Source: Aliiroseovarius sp. (GTDB lineage Bacteria; Pseudomonadota; Alphaproteobacteria; Rhodobacterales; Rhodobacteraceae). From it: a stretch of DNA of 64,000 bases. The first letter of the stretch is position 1. Every line of letters begins with the position of its first letter. Shown here piece by piece: positions 16,699 through 25,020 of this stretch. The stretch covers positions 156,419 through 220,418 of the forward strand of contig NZ_JASBTN010000081.1 in the NCBI RefSeq assembly GCF_030148435.1, in the 5' to 3' direction. A program made the translations under genes and the position numbers. The notes under the pieces are model-generated. The model was not told the DNA's origin and did not search any database. It was given only the letters and a program-made list of their open reading frames with translations.

Positions 16699-17364
16699 AT
16701 GGCGCGCCTGTTTCATCTGCCCGTGATTTGTCTGTCCGTTGCCGCCTGCGCCCGTGGGCTGGCACCGGGCGAGGCCGATTTCGCCCGGGTGCTGTTCGGT
16801 GACAGTCTGGACCAGGGGCGCGTCGTGATACAGGCCGGGCTCGGGCTGACACCGCCGCCCGGAGACCCGGAGCCTGAGGCATCGGGCGAAGACCCGGCCC
16901 CCCCGCCGAACCGCCCCCCTGAAGGCATCTGCACCCGCGAGCCCAGCCCGCGCGAAGGGCTCCAATGGCCGGCCGGCATGGTGCTGTGGAACCAGATCTT
17001 TCTGAAACGCGACGTCTACCGTTCCGACATGATGGCCGGCTGGCCCCGCGTCGTGCCGCTGCCACAGGCGCTGCTGATGGCACATGAGCTGGTACATGTC
17101 TGGCAATGGCAGAACCGCGCGCGTACCGACTATGACCCGGCGACCTCCGGCGCGGAAACCGTACGCAGCCGCGACCCCTATTGGTACGCGCCCGAGGCGG
17201 ACCGCGCCTTTCTGACCTACGGGTTCGAGCAACAGGCGGCCATGATCGAGGATTACGTCTGCTACACGATGTTCGACCCCCGCGCGCCGCGCCGCGCCGC
17301 ACTGCGCACCCTGATCGACCCGGTGCTGCCGCTGGACGGATTCGACGCGCGGCTGGGGCGGTAA
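16699..17364 (+). CDS. lipoprotein with HExxH zincin-like motif, function unknown
   Basis: A 221-residue predicted lipoprotein. The N-terminus MARLFHLPVICLSVAAC ends in a lipobox (VAAC, Cys17). A proline-rich linker follows (about residues 50-75), then ALLMAHELVHVWQWQNR with H129-E130-L-V-H133, the zinc motif of many metallopeptidases and similar in wording to DUF4157-type domains. A later EQQAAMIEDYVCY segment could supply a third ligand Glu. I do not recognise a named family. It would sit in the periplasm or outer membrane; proteolysis is possible but unproven. In-frame codons upstream of 16699 run through the terminator and are not used. Confidence 0.75.
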   Translation: MARLFHLPVICLSVAACARGLAPGEADFARVLFGDSLDQGRVVIQAGLGLTPPPGDPEPEASGEDPAPPPNRPPEGICTREPSPREGLQWPAGMVLWNQIFLKRDVYRSDMMAGWPRVVPLPQALLMAHELVHVWQWQNRARTDYDPATSGAETVRSRDPYWYAPEADRAFLTYGFEQQAAMIEDYVCYTMFDPRAPRRAALRTLIDPVLPLDGFDARLGR

Positions 17365-17575
17365 GTGGCTCGCCCGACGGGCGTGTACACGCTCTTGATT
17401 CTTGCCGCTTCAAGCCGGCCTCCGCCGTGCACGGGCCGCAATTGCCTGCGGGAAACCGACGCGGGTAGTCGTTTTTTCGCGAATTAGCGTCGGGCTGGTT
17501 TTGCGCGGGCCCCGGCAATGCGCCATGTTTGATCAGCACAAAATTTCCGACACTGTTTCCCCAAGGGAGTCGTCC

Positions 17576-20080
17576 ATGAAAACCAATGTCAAAGCGCTTG
17601 TCGTCGGCGGGGGTGCCGTCGGGGCCTCGATCGCCTATCACCTGGCCAAGGCGGGCTGGGATGACGTCATGCTGATCGAGCGTGACGAGTTGACCGCCGG
17701 GTCGACCTGGCACGCCGCGGGCCTGCTGCCGCTGTTCAACATGTCCTATGCGACGACCCATATCCACGACTATTCGGTCAAGTTCTACAAGCAGCTTGAA
17801 GAAGAGACCGGCCTGAATGCGGGCTTCGCCGTGGTCGGCAACCTGCGCATGGCGCAGACGGATGAGCGTATGGATGAATACATGCTCTATGCCTCGACCG
17901 CGGACACCGTGGGTATCAACTATGAGTTCCTGAGCCCGGACCAGATCAAGGAACGCTGGCCGCTGATCAAGACAGACGACCTGAAAGGCGCGCTGTATCA
18001 CACCGAGGACGGCTATATTAACCCCGCCGACGTAACCCAGGCCATGGCCAAGGGTGCGCGCCAGCACGGCGCCGAGATCGTGCGCAAGCTGCAGGCCGAT
18101 GCGTTCCACTGGAACGGCACCCACTGGGAAGTGACCTGCACAAAGATGGTCGAAAAGGGCGGCAACCTGGTCGAAAGCGACGAGCAGGTGGTGATCACCG
18201 CGGAACATGTCGTGACCGCTTCGGGCAACCACGCACAGCGAACTGCAAAGATGCTGGGCATCAAGATGCCGGCGATCCCGGTTGAACACACGTTCATCGT
18301 CATGGACAAGGACCCCGAACTGGTCAAATGGCGCGAAGCGGGCAACCCGGAACACCCCGTCGTGCGTGACGCCGACAACGAGAGCTATGCCCGCGAAGAG
18401 CGTGGCGGCTGGATCCTGGGCATCTATGAGCGCGGCGCGCCCGCGCGCTTCGAACATGGGGTGCCGGACAGCTTCCGCGCCGACCTGTTCCCGCTGGATC
18501 TGGACCGCATCGCCGATCAGTACATGGCGATGGCGGAACGTGTGCCCTCCTGCGCCGAAAGCGGGTTGAAGGACGATTTCAATGGTCCGATCTGCTACAC
18601 CCCCGACGGCAACCCGCTGGTCGGCCCCGCGCCGGGCCTGCGCAACATGTGGCTGGCCGAGGGCTTCTCGTTCGGGATCACCGCAGCGGGCGGCACCGGC
18701 TATTACCTCGCTCAGATGATGGTCGATGGCGAGGCCGAGATCGACATGGCGTCGCTCGACCCCAAGCGGTATTCGTCCAACTGGATGACCACCGAATTCG
18801 CCGCGCGCAAGAACGAGGAGTGCTACGAGCACGTCTACATCCTGCACCACCCGGACGAAGAACGCCCGGCGGCCCGGCCGCTGCGCACCTCGCCCGCCTA
18901 TGACCGTCAGGCCGCCAAGGGCGCGCAATTCGGCTGGGTCAACGGCTGGGAGCGTCCGAACTACTACGGCCCCGTGGATGCGCCCGCGAACTTTGACGAG
19001 GAAAGCCGTTCGTTCCGCCGTGGTGAGTGGTGGAAATACGCCGTGGAAGAAGCCAAGGCGATCCGCGAAGGTGTCGGCCTGATCGACGCCACCGCCTTCA
19101 CCAAACATGTGGTCAAGGGCCCCGGCGCGACCCGGTTCCTGGATTGGTTTACCTGCAACAAGCTGCCGCGCGTGGGCCGGATCAACCTGACCTACGCCCT
19201 GACCAGCCACGGCACCACGCGCACGGAATACACCATCGTGCGCAATGGCGAGGACAACTACTACCTCGTCTCCGCCGGGGCCTGGACCGAATATGACGCC
19301 GACTTCCTGCGCAAGGCCGCCGAGGACAAGATGGAGGAATTCGGCTACATCGAGATCCAGGACGTGACCACCCAGTGGGGCGTTTTCGCCATCGCCGGAC
19401 CCAAGTCGCGTGACGTTCTGAACGAGGTGATCGTGGATGCCGAGCCGTCCACTGCCCTGTCCAACAAGCGCTTCCCCTGGCTGTCGGCCAAGCAGATCGA
19501 GCTGGGCATGTGCCCGGTCAACGCGATCCGCGTGGCCTATACCGGCGAGCTGGGCTGGGAACTGCACCACCCGATCGAGATGCAGAACTACCTGTGGGAT
19601 CTGCTGACCAAGGCTGGCGAAAAACACGGCATGAAACTGGTCGGCGCCCGCGCGCAGAACTGGCTGCGTCAGGAGAAGAGCTACCGCGCCTTTGGCACCG
19701 AGCTGGGCCGCGACGCGACCCCGCAAGAGGCCGACCTGCCGCGTTTCATCGATCTGGAAAAGGATTTCCACGGCAAGGAAGCGATGCTCGCCAAGGGCAT
19801 TCGTTCCAAATGCGTGACCCTGTTGATCGACGGGCCGGACGATGCTGACCCCTGGGGCCGCGAAGCCCTGTTCGACGGTGACACCAAGGTGGGGCGACTG
19901 ACCTCCGGCGGCTACTCGGTGCATTTCGGCAAGTCGATCGGTATGGGCTATGTCTCGCCCGAGCTGGCAAATGTCGGGCAGAAACTGAAAGTGAAACTGC
20001 AAAACCAGCTGTGGGATGCCGAGATCGTCGAGGACAGCCCCTATGATCCGACCAACGCGAACATCCGCGTGAACGGCTGA
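17576..20080 (+). CDS. FAD-dependent dimethylglycine/sarcosine dehydrogenase-type oxidoreductase with GcvT domain
   Basis: An 834-residue fusion: an N-terminal DAO-type FAD domain (VVGGGAVGASIAYHLAKAG; H46 in STWHAAGLLP is the position of covalent flavin linkage in this family), a middle FAO_M domain, and a C-terminal GcvT-like folate-binding half (from about residue 470, YTGELGWELHHP, MGYVSPEL). Such enzymes demethylate dimethylglycine or sarcosine and pass the methyl carbon to tetrahydrofolate. GGGAG precedes the ATG; in-frame codons back to 17402 are upstream leader. A strong terminator follows. Exact substrate is not decidable by eye; glycine betaine breakdown is the most common setting. 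Confidence 0.9.
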   Translation: MKTNVKALVVGGGAVGASIAYHLAKAGWDDVMLIERDELTAGSTWHAAGLLPLFNMSYATTHIHDYSVKFYKQLEEETGLNAGFAVVGNLRMAQTDERMDEYMLYASTADTVGINYEFLSPDQIKERWPLIKTDDLKGALYHTEDGYINPADVTQAMAKGARQHGAEIVRKLQADAFHWNGTHWEVTCTKMVEKGGNLVESDEQVVITAEHVVTASGNHAQRTAKMLGIKMPAIPVEHTFIVMDKDPELVKWREAGNPEHPVVRDADNESYAREERGGWILGIYERGAPARFEHGVPDSFRADLFPLDLDRIADQYMAMAERVPSCAESGLKDDFNGPICYTPDGNPLVGPAPGLRNMWLAEGFSFGITAAGGTGYYLAQMMVDGEAEIDMASLDPKRYSSNWMTTEFAARKNEECYEHVYILHHPDEERPAARPLRTSPAYDRQAAKGAQFGWVNGWERPNYYGPVDAPANFDEESRSFRRGEWWKYAVEEAKAIREGVGLIDATAFTKHVVKGPGATRFLDWFTCNKLPRVGRINLTYALTSHGTTRTEYTIVRNGEDNYYLVSAGAWTEYDADFLRKAAEDKMEEFGYIEIQDVTTQWGVFAIAGPKSRDVLNEVIVDAEPSTALSNKRFPWLSAKQIELGMCPVNAIRVAYTGELGWELHHPIEMQNYLWDLLTKAGEKHGMKLVGARAQNWLRQEKSYRAFGTELGRDATPQEADLPRFIDLEKDFHGKEAMLAKGIRSKCVTLLIDGPDDADPWGREALFDGDTKVGRLTSGGYSVHFGKSIGMGYVSPELANVGQKLKVKLQNQLWDAEIVEDSPYDPTNANIRVNG

Positions 20081-20097
20081 TCCTGCCTAACCCTTGC

Positions 20098-20128
20098 GAA
20101 AAGCCCCGCCTCGGCGGGGCTTTTCCTG
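20098..20128 (+). terminator. strong rho-independent terminator after the dehydrogenase
   Basis: Perfect hairpin GAAAAGCCCCGCC / GGCGGGGCTTTTC with a two-base TC loop, followed by CTGTTTTT. The A-rich 5' and U-rich 3' flanks mean it could work in both directions. Confidence 0.9.
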
Positions 20129-20171
20129 TTTTTGGACCGGCCGTGCTAGGCTGGGGGTTCAGGGAAATGCC

Positions 20172-20259
20172 AGCGCGATTCCCATGTTGACGTTGTTTGG
20201 GTCTTATTCAGCGTATCCGGTGTCGTTTTCGCCTGTGACGGCGACGCGGGAATCGCGCT
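20172..20259 (+). promoter_or_regulatory. long-range inverted repeat in the leader of the HisA-like gene
   Basis: AGCGCGATTCCC at 20172-20183 is the exact reverse complement of GGGAATCGCGCT at 20248-20259, with 64 bases between. Inside the loop is a smaller CGCC/GGCG hairpin near 20231-20243. It lies 51 bases before the start codon, so it may be an RNA leader structure or a paired operator. No known riboswitch family was recognised. Confidence 0.45.
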
Positions 20260-20310
20260 TGCTGTGATCGGGTCGCAAGACCCGTGATGAACTCTATGAG
20301 GAGGGCCGAA

Positions 20311-21054
20311 ATGATCATTTATCCCCTGATCGAACTGCAGGAAGGGCGCTGTGTCAGCCTGCATCGCGGACGGACGGAAGAGCCGCAGATCTGGCATGTG
20401 GATCCGGTGAAACGGGCCCAGGAATATGTCGAAGCCGGTGCCGAGGCGATCCACGTGACCGATTTTGATGCCATGTCCGGCGATCATCGCAATGACGAGT
20501 TGATCCTCGAAATCATCCGCGCCGTGCATGTCCCGGTGACGCTGGGCGGTGGTTTCCGCACGATGGAGCGCATCGAGGAATGGATCGACGCGGGGGCGGC
20601 GCGTATTGTCGTCGGCTCGGTTGCGGTCTATCAGCCCGACCTGGTCAAGGAAGCCGCGCTGCGCTACCCCGACCAGATCGTGCTGTCGGTCGATGTCTGG
20701 GAAGGCCACGTTGTGACCGATGCCTGGCGCAGCTCCTCGGCGATGGATCCGTCCACCTTCCTGAAAAGCTATGCCGCCGACCCGCTGGCAGCGATCGTGA
20801 TCACCGATATCGGTGCCGACATCGGCGAGGCGCTGGACAGCCTGGCGCTGGTCACGCAGCTGGCCGGTGAAGCCAACGCCCCGGTCATCGCACGCGGCAC
20901 CATTCGCGAGCTGGATGATGTGTCGCGCCTGAAATACGTGCCCTATGTCTCGGGCACGATCATCGGCCGGGCTCTGTTCGACCGCTCGATCGACCTTGGC
21001 GCAGCGCTGGATCTGGCCAGGCCCGAAGTCGAGGAACGTGCGGAGTTCGTCTGA
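20311..21054 (+). CDS. HisA-like TIM-barrel protein with altered active-site positions
   Basis: A 247-residue (beta-alpha)8 protein clearly related to HisA: MIIYPLIELQEGRCVSLHRG, VTLGGGFRTMERIEEWIDAGAARIVVGS and SGTIIGRALFD line up with HisA. Yet key positions differ. The first catalytic Asp (HisA Asp8) is Glu8, the TDIDRDGT loop is TDIGADIGEA, and the second phosphate motif ASGG reads ARGT (194-197). The second catalytic Asp is kept (D128 in LSVDVW). The start at 20311 is fixed by AGGAGG six bases before it; earlier ATG and GTG codons in frame are ignored. True hisA normally lies in a his operon, absent here. Substrate unknown. Confidence 0.8.
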   Translation: MIIYPLIELQEGRCVSLHRGRTEEPQIWHVDPVKRAQEYVEAGAEAIHVTDFDAMSGDHRNDELILEIIRAVHVPVTLGGGFRTMERIEEWIDAGAARIVVGSVAVYQPDLVKEAALRYPDQIVLSVDVWEGHVVTDAWRSSSAMDPSTFLKSYAADPLAAIVITDIGADIGEALDSLALVTQLAGEANAPVIARGTIRELDDVSRLKYVPYVSGTIIGRALFDRSIDLGAALDLARPEVEERAEFV

Positions 21055-21076
21055 TCCCGCCGTACCGGAATGAAAG

Positions 21077-21113
21077 AAGGCGGGCTTTCGGGCCCGCCTT
21101 TCCTGTTTTCGAC
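21077..21113 (+). terminator. rho-independent terminator after the HisA-like gene
   Basis: Hairpin AAGGCGGGC / GCCCGCCTT around a six-base loop, followed by TCCTGTTTTC. It separates the HisA-like gene from the convergent HD-domain gene and may serve both. Confidence 0.85.
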
Positions 21114-21123
21114 TGTTGCGCGA

Positions 21124-21714
21124 TCACCCCTCGGCGGTTTCGTTCAATTCCATATGCCCCTCGCCCCTTGACAGCACGCGGCGCAGGATCGGTTCGAAAA
21201 AGGCAAGGTCTTTGGTCGGGTAATCCGGGTCGAAGGCGCATTGATCGTATTCGTGGCAGAAATAGCGGCAATCCTCCCAATATGGGCTGTCGCGATACTT
21301 GTCGCGCGCGTTGCGGTCCCCGCCCAGATGGTGGTTGTAATACCAGCCCTGAAAGACACAGTGGTGCTTCAGGATCCAGTGAGTGCGCGCGCTGACATAG
21401 GGTTTCATCATGGCCGCGGCCAGCTCGCCATGGTTGTAGGGCGACAGGATGTCGCCCACGTCATGCACCAGGGCGGCGACGATAATCTCATCCTCCGCGC
21501 CATCGGCCCAGGCGCGCGTCGCGGCTTGAAGGCAATGCTGGTACCGGTTCACCGGGTAGGGGGTCCAGTCCTCGTCCAGCGAGCGGATCGCATCGAGGAT
21601 CCGGTCGGGCAGGGCGGCGTTATAATCCTCTTCGTAGGCCATCACCGCGGCCCAGTCGGCGGGCGTGGCCTCTTCGAAACTTGTCCATTTGGGTTTGTGG
21701 CTCTTGTCCAGCAT
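21124..21714 (-). CDS. HD-domain protein resembling PhnZ/TmpB-type mixed-valent diiron oxygenases
   Basis: A 196-residue HD-fold protein. Candidate metal ligands are H60 (RYQHCLQAA), H84-D85 (ALVHDVGDIL), H95 (NHGELAA), H117 or H118 (ILKHHC) and D157 (HEYDQCAFDPDY). The order and the 24-residue H-to-HD spacing resemble PhnZ, which uses a mixed-valent diiron centre to oxidise alpha-carbon bonds, rather than plain HD phosphohydrolases. The WDQ/FDPDY-like tail is also shared with oxygenase-type HD proteins. It is divergent from a LysR regulator and close to a methylglycine dehydrogenase, which would suit a pathway yielding methylated glycines. No partner 2-oxoglutarate oxygenase is visible. Function is inferred. 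Confidence 0.7.
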   Translation of the reverse strand: MLDKSHKPKWTSFEEATPADWAAVMAYEEDYNAALPDRILDAIRSLDEDWTPYPVNRYQHCLQAATRAWADGAEDEIIVAALVHDVGDILSPYNHGELAAAMMKPYVSARTHWILKHHCVFQGWYYNHHLGGDRNARDKYRDSPYWEDCRYFCHEYDQCAFDPDYPTKDLAFFEPILRRVLSRGEGHMELNETAEG

Positions 21715-21756
21715 GCGCGCGTCTCCTTGTTGCTCGGATCAGGATAGGTGCGTGGA

Positions 21757-21810
21757 TGTGAGCAGAAAAGAGAATTGAATTGCTCGCTGTGATATAGAAA
21801 ACTGCTCACA
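21757..21810. promoter_or_regulatory. candidate LysR-type operator between HD-domain gene and lysR
   Basis: TGTGAGCAG (21757-21765) and CTGCTCACA (21802-21810) form a perfect nine-base inverted repeat across the 95-base divergent gap. A further TGCTCGC half lies at 21781-21787, inside TTGAATTGCTCGCTGTGA. Repeated TGCTC halves between a LysR gene and its divergent neighbour are what an autoregulated LysR operator would look like. The gap is AT-rich relative to surroundings. Confidence 0.55.
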
Positions 21811-22655
21811 TGCAAATTGACGCGCTTGAAACCTTTCTGGCCATTGCACGGGGGGGCAGTTTCCATGCTGCAGCCCGCGAGCAGAACGTGACGCAAACGG
21901 CCGTGTCCGCGCGCATTCGCACCCTGGAGCGGGCGCTGGGCGTCAGCCTGTTCGATCGCGGGCCCGCCGGGGCGCGGTTGAGCCCATCGGGGCAGCAGCT
22001 TCTGCCCCATGCCGAACAGATGTTGCGCAGTTGGGAGGCGGTGCAGAACGGACTTGCCGGCAACCGGGCTGCCTTGCGCCTGGGCACCCAGCTGTCGATC
22101 TGGGACGGGGTGCTGGTCGATCTGGCGGTGTGGTTGGAAAGGGCGCAGGGGCAAGTACCATTGACGCTGAACTTCGACCACAGCCTGGATATGGGAGAGG
22201 CCGTGCGCCAGGGGCTTCTGGACATCGCCCTGGCGCCCGAGCCCGTGCCGGGGCTGGGGGGCGAACGTCTGGCAGATGATGTGCTGGTCCTGGTCTCGGA
22301 TCAGCCCCGCGCTTTGGGCGAGGGTGCGCCCCTGTTCATCAACCTCGAACTCGGCGCGGCCTATACCGCCGGGTGGCAGGCGGTGATCCCGGCAGAGGCG
22401 CGTCAGCATATCGTTTTGGGCTCGGCCCGGATGGGGCTGGATTATTTGCTGAAACGTGGGGGGATCGGCTATTTCCCCGCCGCCATGGTGGCCGGGGTGC
22501 GAGGGCTTTACCCCGTCGTGGGCGCCCCGGAACTGCACCTGCCCTGCCACGTGTTATTCGCGCGGCGTTCAGGGCAGATAGCGCCGGTTCTGACCGGCCT
22601 GGCCGCGCTTCGTCAGGCCGGGACGGCAGCGGCCCTGACCGAAAGCTCGTCGTAG
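21810..22655 (+). CDS. LysR family transcriptional regulator
   Basis: A 281-residue LysR regulator: N-terminal winged helix (MQIDALETFLAIARGGSFHAAAREQNVTQTAVSARIRTLE, the helix-turn-helix around residues 18-37), then an effector-binding periplasmic-protein-like domain. It is transcribed away from the HD-domain gene across a shared promoter with inverted repeats, so that gene is the likely target. The effector is unknown. The last 43 bases overlap the convergent AhpD-like gene. Confidence 0.93.
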   Translation: MQIDALETFLAIARGGSFHAAAREQNVTQTAVSARIRTLERALGVSLFDRGPAGARLSPSGQQLLPHAEQMLRSWEAVQNGLAGNRAALRLGTQLSIWDGVLVDLAVWLERAQGQVPLTLNFDHSLDMGEAVRQGLLDIALAPEPVPGLGGERLADDVLVLVSDQPRALGEGAPLFINLELGAAYTAGWQAVIPAEARQHIVLGSARMGLDYLLKRGGIGYFPAAMVAGVRGLYPVVGAPELHLPCHVLFARRSGQIAPVLTGLAALRQAGTAAALTESSS

Positions 22656-22969
22656 CATTCCAGCGCCTTGGAGGCATACATCAGGCCCGGGCCGCCGCCC
22701 ATCTGGATGCACATGCCCAGCACATCGGCGATCTCTTCGCGGGTGGCGCCAGCGCGGATCAGGGCGTCGATGTGGAACATGATGCAGGCCTCGCATCTGG
22801 TGGCGACGGCGATGCCCAGGGCGACGAATTCCTTGGTCTTGAAGTCGACCGCGCCACCTGCCTTCACCGCTTTGCCGATCCCCTGAAAAGCCGTGGTCGC
22901 CTCGGGGTTGGCGCCCTTCATCCCGCGCACCTGGTCTTTGAGGGCGACAAACTTGTCGTTCCAGCTCAT
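22613..22969 (-). CDS. carboxymuconolactone decarboxylase / AhpD-like protein
   Basis: A 118-residue protein of the CMD/AhpD superfamily, small all-helical proteins that act in trimers or hexamers as decarboxylases or as thiol peroxidase partners. The redox-type CEAC followed by IMFH (CxxC-x3-H) and the GATREEIADVLGMCIQMGGGPGLMYA segment are diagnostic. Having both Cys residues favours a redox (AhpD-like) role. The ATG at 22969 has AAAGGA upstream; an in-frame ATG at 23014 is less likely. Its 3' end overlaps lysR by 43 bases. Confidence 0.88.
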   Translation of the reverse strand: MSWNDKFVALKDQVRGMKGANPEATTAFQGIGKAVKAGGAVDFKTKEFVALGIAVATRCEACIMFHIDALIRAGATREEIADVLGMCIQMGGGPGLMYASKALECYDELSVRAAAVPA

Positions 22970-23168
22970 CGCGTTGGTCCTTTCGCGTTGCAAATCACGC
23001 GAGAGCAAAAACACAGGGGGCGCAGGCGGGCCTTGACTAAAATCATGTCATTTGAAAATTGCCTGCAAGTCCGCGCCCGCCGTAACGGCACGTGGCGTCG
23101 CCCTGATAACAGACGGACGCGGGAGATAGGAAATCGCGACGTGCAATCACAAGGGCGTGGGATGAGGA

Positions 23169-24227
23169 TCAGCCCTCCCAGGTTGTATAGCCGATACGCA
23201 TGGTGCGACCGGAATACCCGTTCACGCGGAATTGGCTGATCCGCCCTTCGCTGGTCTTCACGCAGACATAGGTGCCGACGGTCAGCCGGCTCATGTTGAC
23301 GGGCCGGTTCGAGAAGGCGCCGCGCCGGCAGCCGTCAAAGCCGCGATTGGACCCGTCGCCCAGAGCGATCTGCGCACCGTTGCGCGGCACCAGGCGCCGT
23401 GTGCTGCTGTTGATGACCCTGTACCAGAAATCCGCGCCCTCGGTGGTTACGTCCCCCTCGTCCAGATCGAACATCCATGTGCCATCGACCGAGAGCTGAC
23501 CGGTGGAGTAGGTGCGCAAACGGGGGGGGACGGGGGCCGGTGGCGGTGTGGGATCTCCGCCTCCCCCCCACCAGGTGGTGTAGACCGCCAGGGATGAGAT
23601 CCGGTTATCGGCCAGTGGGCCAAGCGTGGCCACGTCCGAGTTGACGACCCAGCAGAAGCCACGCTGGTTCGGCTCGGAACAGACCCGTGCGCGGGCGTCG
23701 CCTTCGATGCGGATGGCGCTGATCCGGTTGTTGAACCCGTTGTCCAGACGGTCGAACCGCCCGCCTCCCAGGCAGAAATGTGCACCGGAGAACCCGGCGC
23801 CGTCATAGAAACAAGCCAGATCCTCGCTTGGGGTGGGAAGCGGTTCGGCTGGTGGTTCCGGGCTTTCGCAGACGACGCTCAAACGAGGGCGATCGCTGTC
23901 GAAGGACAGCTCAAGGCGGCAATCGCGCCCGGCGCTGCTGTCCGCCGGGGCAACCTCCAGATAGCTCGAGCTGACCCAGCCGTTCGGCCCGTCCTGGTTC
24001 ACATAGCACCAGCGGTCGCGCTGGCATTCGATCACCTCGACTCGTTCCCCTGCATCCAGAGTGTCGACGACACCGTAGCTGGTGCCAGGCCCGGTCCGCA
24101 CGTTCAGATCGACGCGGGCGATGGCACCGGTCTCCTGGGCATCGGCGTTCTGGCCGAGCAGAGCAAGCCCGGCAGCCAATAGGGGTGCGGGCCCGAAATA
24201 CCGTAAAAGTTGGGCAATCGGTCTCAT
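23169..24227 (-). CDS. exported SH3 and beta/gamma-crystallin-like protein
   Basis: A 352-residue secreted protein. The ATG at 24227, preceded by GGGAGG, gives a signal peptide ending NADAQ. An SH3 domain follows (IARVDLNVRTGPGTSYGVVDTL ... CYVNQDGPNGWVSSSYLEV), then two Greek-key crystallin-like units (ACFYDGAGFSGAHFCLGGG ... DNGFNNRISAIRI and ARVCSEPNQRGFCWVVNS ... LADNRISSLAV), as in peptidase inhibitor family I36. A proline-rich linker leads to a last beta-rich region of about 115 residues of unknown type. Cysteines are paired in number, fitting a periplasmic or surface protein. Role unknown; I36 domains may inhibit proteases or bind calcium. Confidence 0.8.
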   Translation of the reverse strand: MRPIAQLLRYFGPAPLLAAGLALLGQNADAQETGAIARVDLNVRTGPGTSYGVVDTLDAGERVEVIECQRDRWCYVNQDGPNGWVSSSYLEVAPADSSAGRDCRLELSFDSDRPRLSVVCESPEPPAEPLPTPSEDLACFYDGAGFSGAHFCLGGGRFDRLDNGFNNRISAIRIEGDARARVCSEPNQRGFCWVVNSDVATLGPLADNRISSLAVYTTWWGGGGDPTPPPAPVPPRLRTYSTGQLSVDGTWMFDLDEGDVTTEGADFWYRVINSSTRRLVPRNGAQIALGDGSNRGFDGCRRGAFSNRPVNMSRLTVGTYVCVKTSEGRISQFRVNGYSGRTMRIGYTTWEG

Positions 24228-24406
24228 GGATCCTCCCAATCCGGGAGCAGGGCGGTTGTCCCGGCCCCCAATCGCCATGGTTGAAACAAATCGATTTCCC
24301 CCAGCCTAACCCCGCCCCCATGGGGCCTGTCAAATGCCTCAGAAGGGCAAAGTGAAGGGAAAGCACAGGTGCGTTGCCCGGAGGTCTGACTGAAACGGAA
24401 AGATTT

Positions 24407-24482
<76 letters not shown>

Positions 24483-24535
24483 ATCGGGGGGGTATTTGCC
24501 CCTGCGCGGCGGGGAAGTCAAGCGGTTGTCGCGAC

Positions 24536-24982
24536 TTAGTGGGGCATTTTCGCGTTGGACTTGATGAAGGCCTCGATCGCGTGGGCGGGCATGGCCCCGG
24601 CCTGCCGCGCGACCTCGCGGCCATTCTGGTAGAGGATCAGCGCAGGGATGCCGCGAATGTTGTTTTTCTGCGAGACTTTGGGGTGGTCCTCGGTGTTGAT
24701 CTTGGCGAAGCGGGCATGCGGCGCGAGGCTCTGTGCGGCCTGGGAAAAGGCCGGCGCCATGGCGCGGCAGGGACCGCACCAGGGGGCCCAGAAATCCACG
24801 AGCAGGGGCGTCTGATCCATCTTCGCGGCCTTGGCCAGGGTGGCCGGGTCCAGCGCGCGTACCTTGCCGTCATTCATCCGCCCGCCGCAGGTGCCGCATT
24901 TCGGACCAGCGCCCAGCTTGGCCACCGGCAAACGGTTCACCGCGCCACATTCGAGGCAGGTCATCTTTACGCTGTCGGACAT
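24536..24982 (-). CDS. trxC: thioredoxin 2 with N-terminal zinc ribbon
   Basis: A 148-residue TrxC: an N-terminal zinc-binding finger with two CxxC pairs ([22 protein letters not shown]), then the thioredoxin fold with active site [12 protein letters not shown] and cis-Pro in [10 protein letters not shown]. TrxC reduces disulfides in the cytoplasm and is usually induced by oxidative stress. The ATG at 24982 has GGAG before it; the in-frame ATG at 25057 would lie upstream of the promoter proposed at 25021-25049. Confidence 0.95.
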   Translation of the reverse strand: MSDSVKMTCLECGAVNRLPVAKLGAGPKCGTCGGRMNDGKVRALDPATLAKAAKMDQTPLLVDFWAPWCGPCRAMAPAFSQAAQSLAPHARFAKINTEDHPKVSQKNNIRGIPALILYQNGREVARQAGAMPAHAIEAFIKSNAKMPH

Positions 24983-25020
24983 GTGACGGCTCCGTTCCAT
25001 ATTTAATATCTGGTTTTTAG

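Noticed and set aside
15986..20002. A 1338-codon open frame on the minus strand.
   Set aside because: It runs antisense to the GIY-YIG, lipoprotein and methylglycine dehydrogenase genes. GC-rich third positions suppress stops on the opposite strand; the protein is low-complexity His/Gly/Arg-rich and matches no fold.
20127..20310. A sigma-70 promoter at TTGACG (20187-20192).
   Set aside because: No acceptable -10 element lies 16-18 bases downstream.
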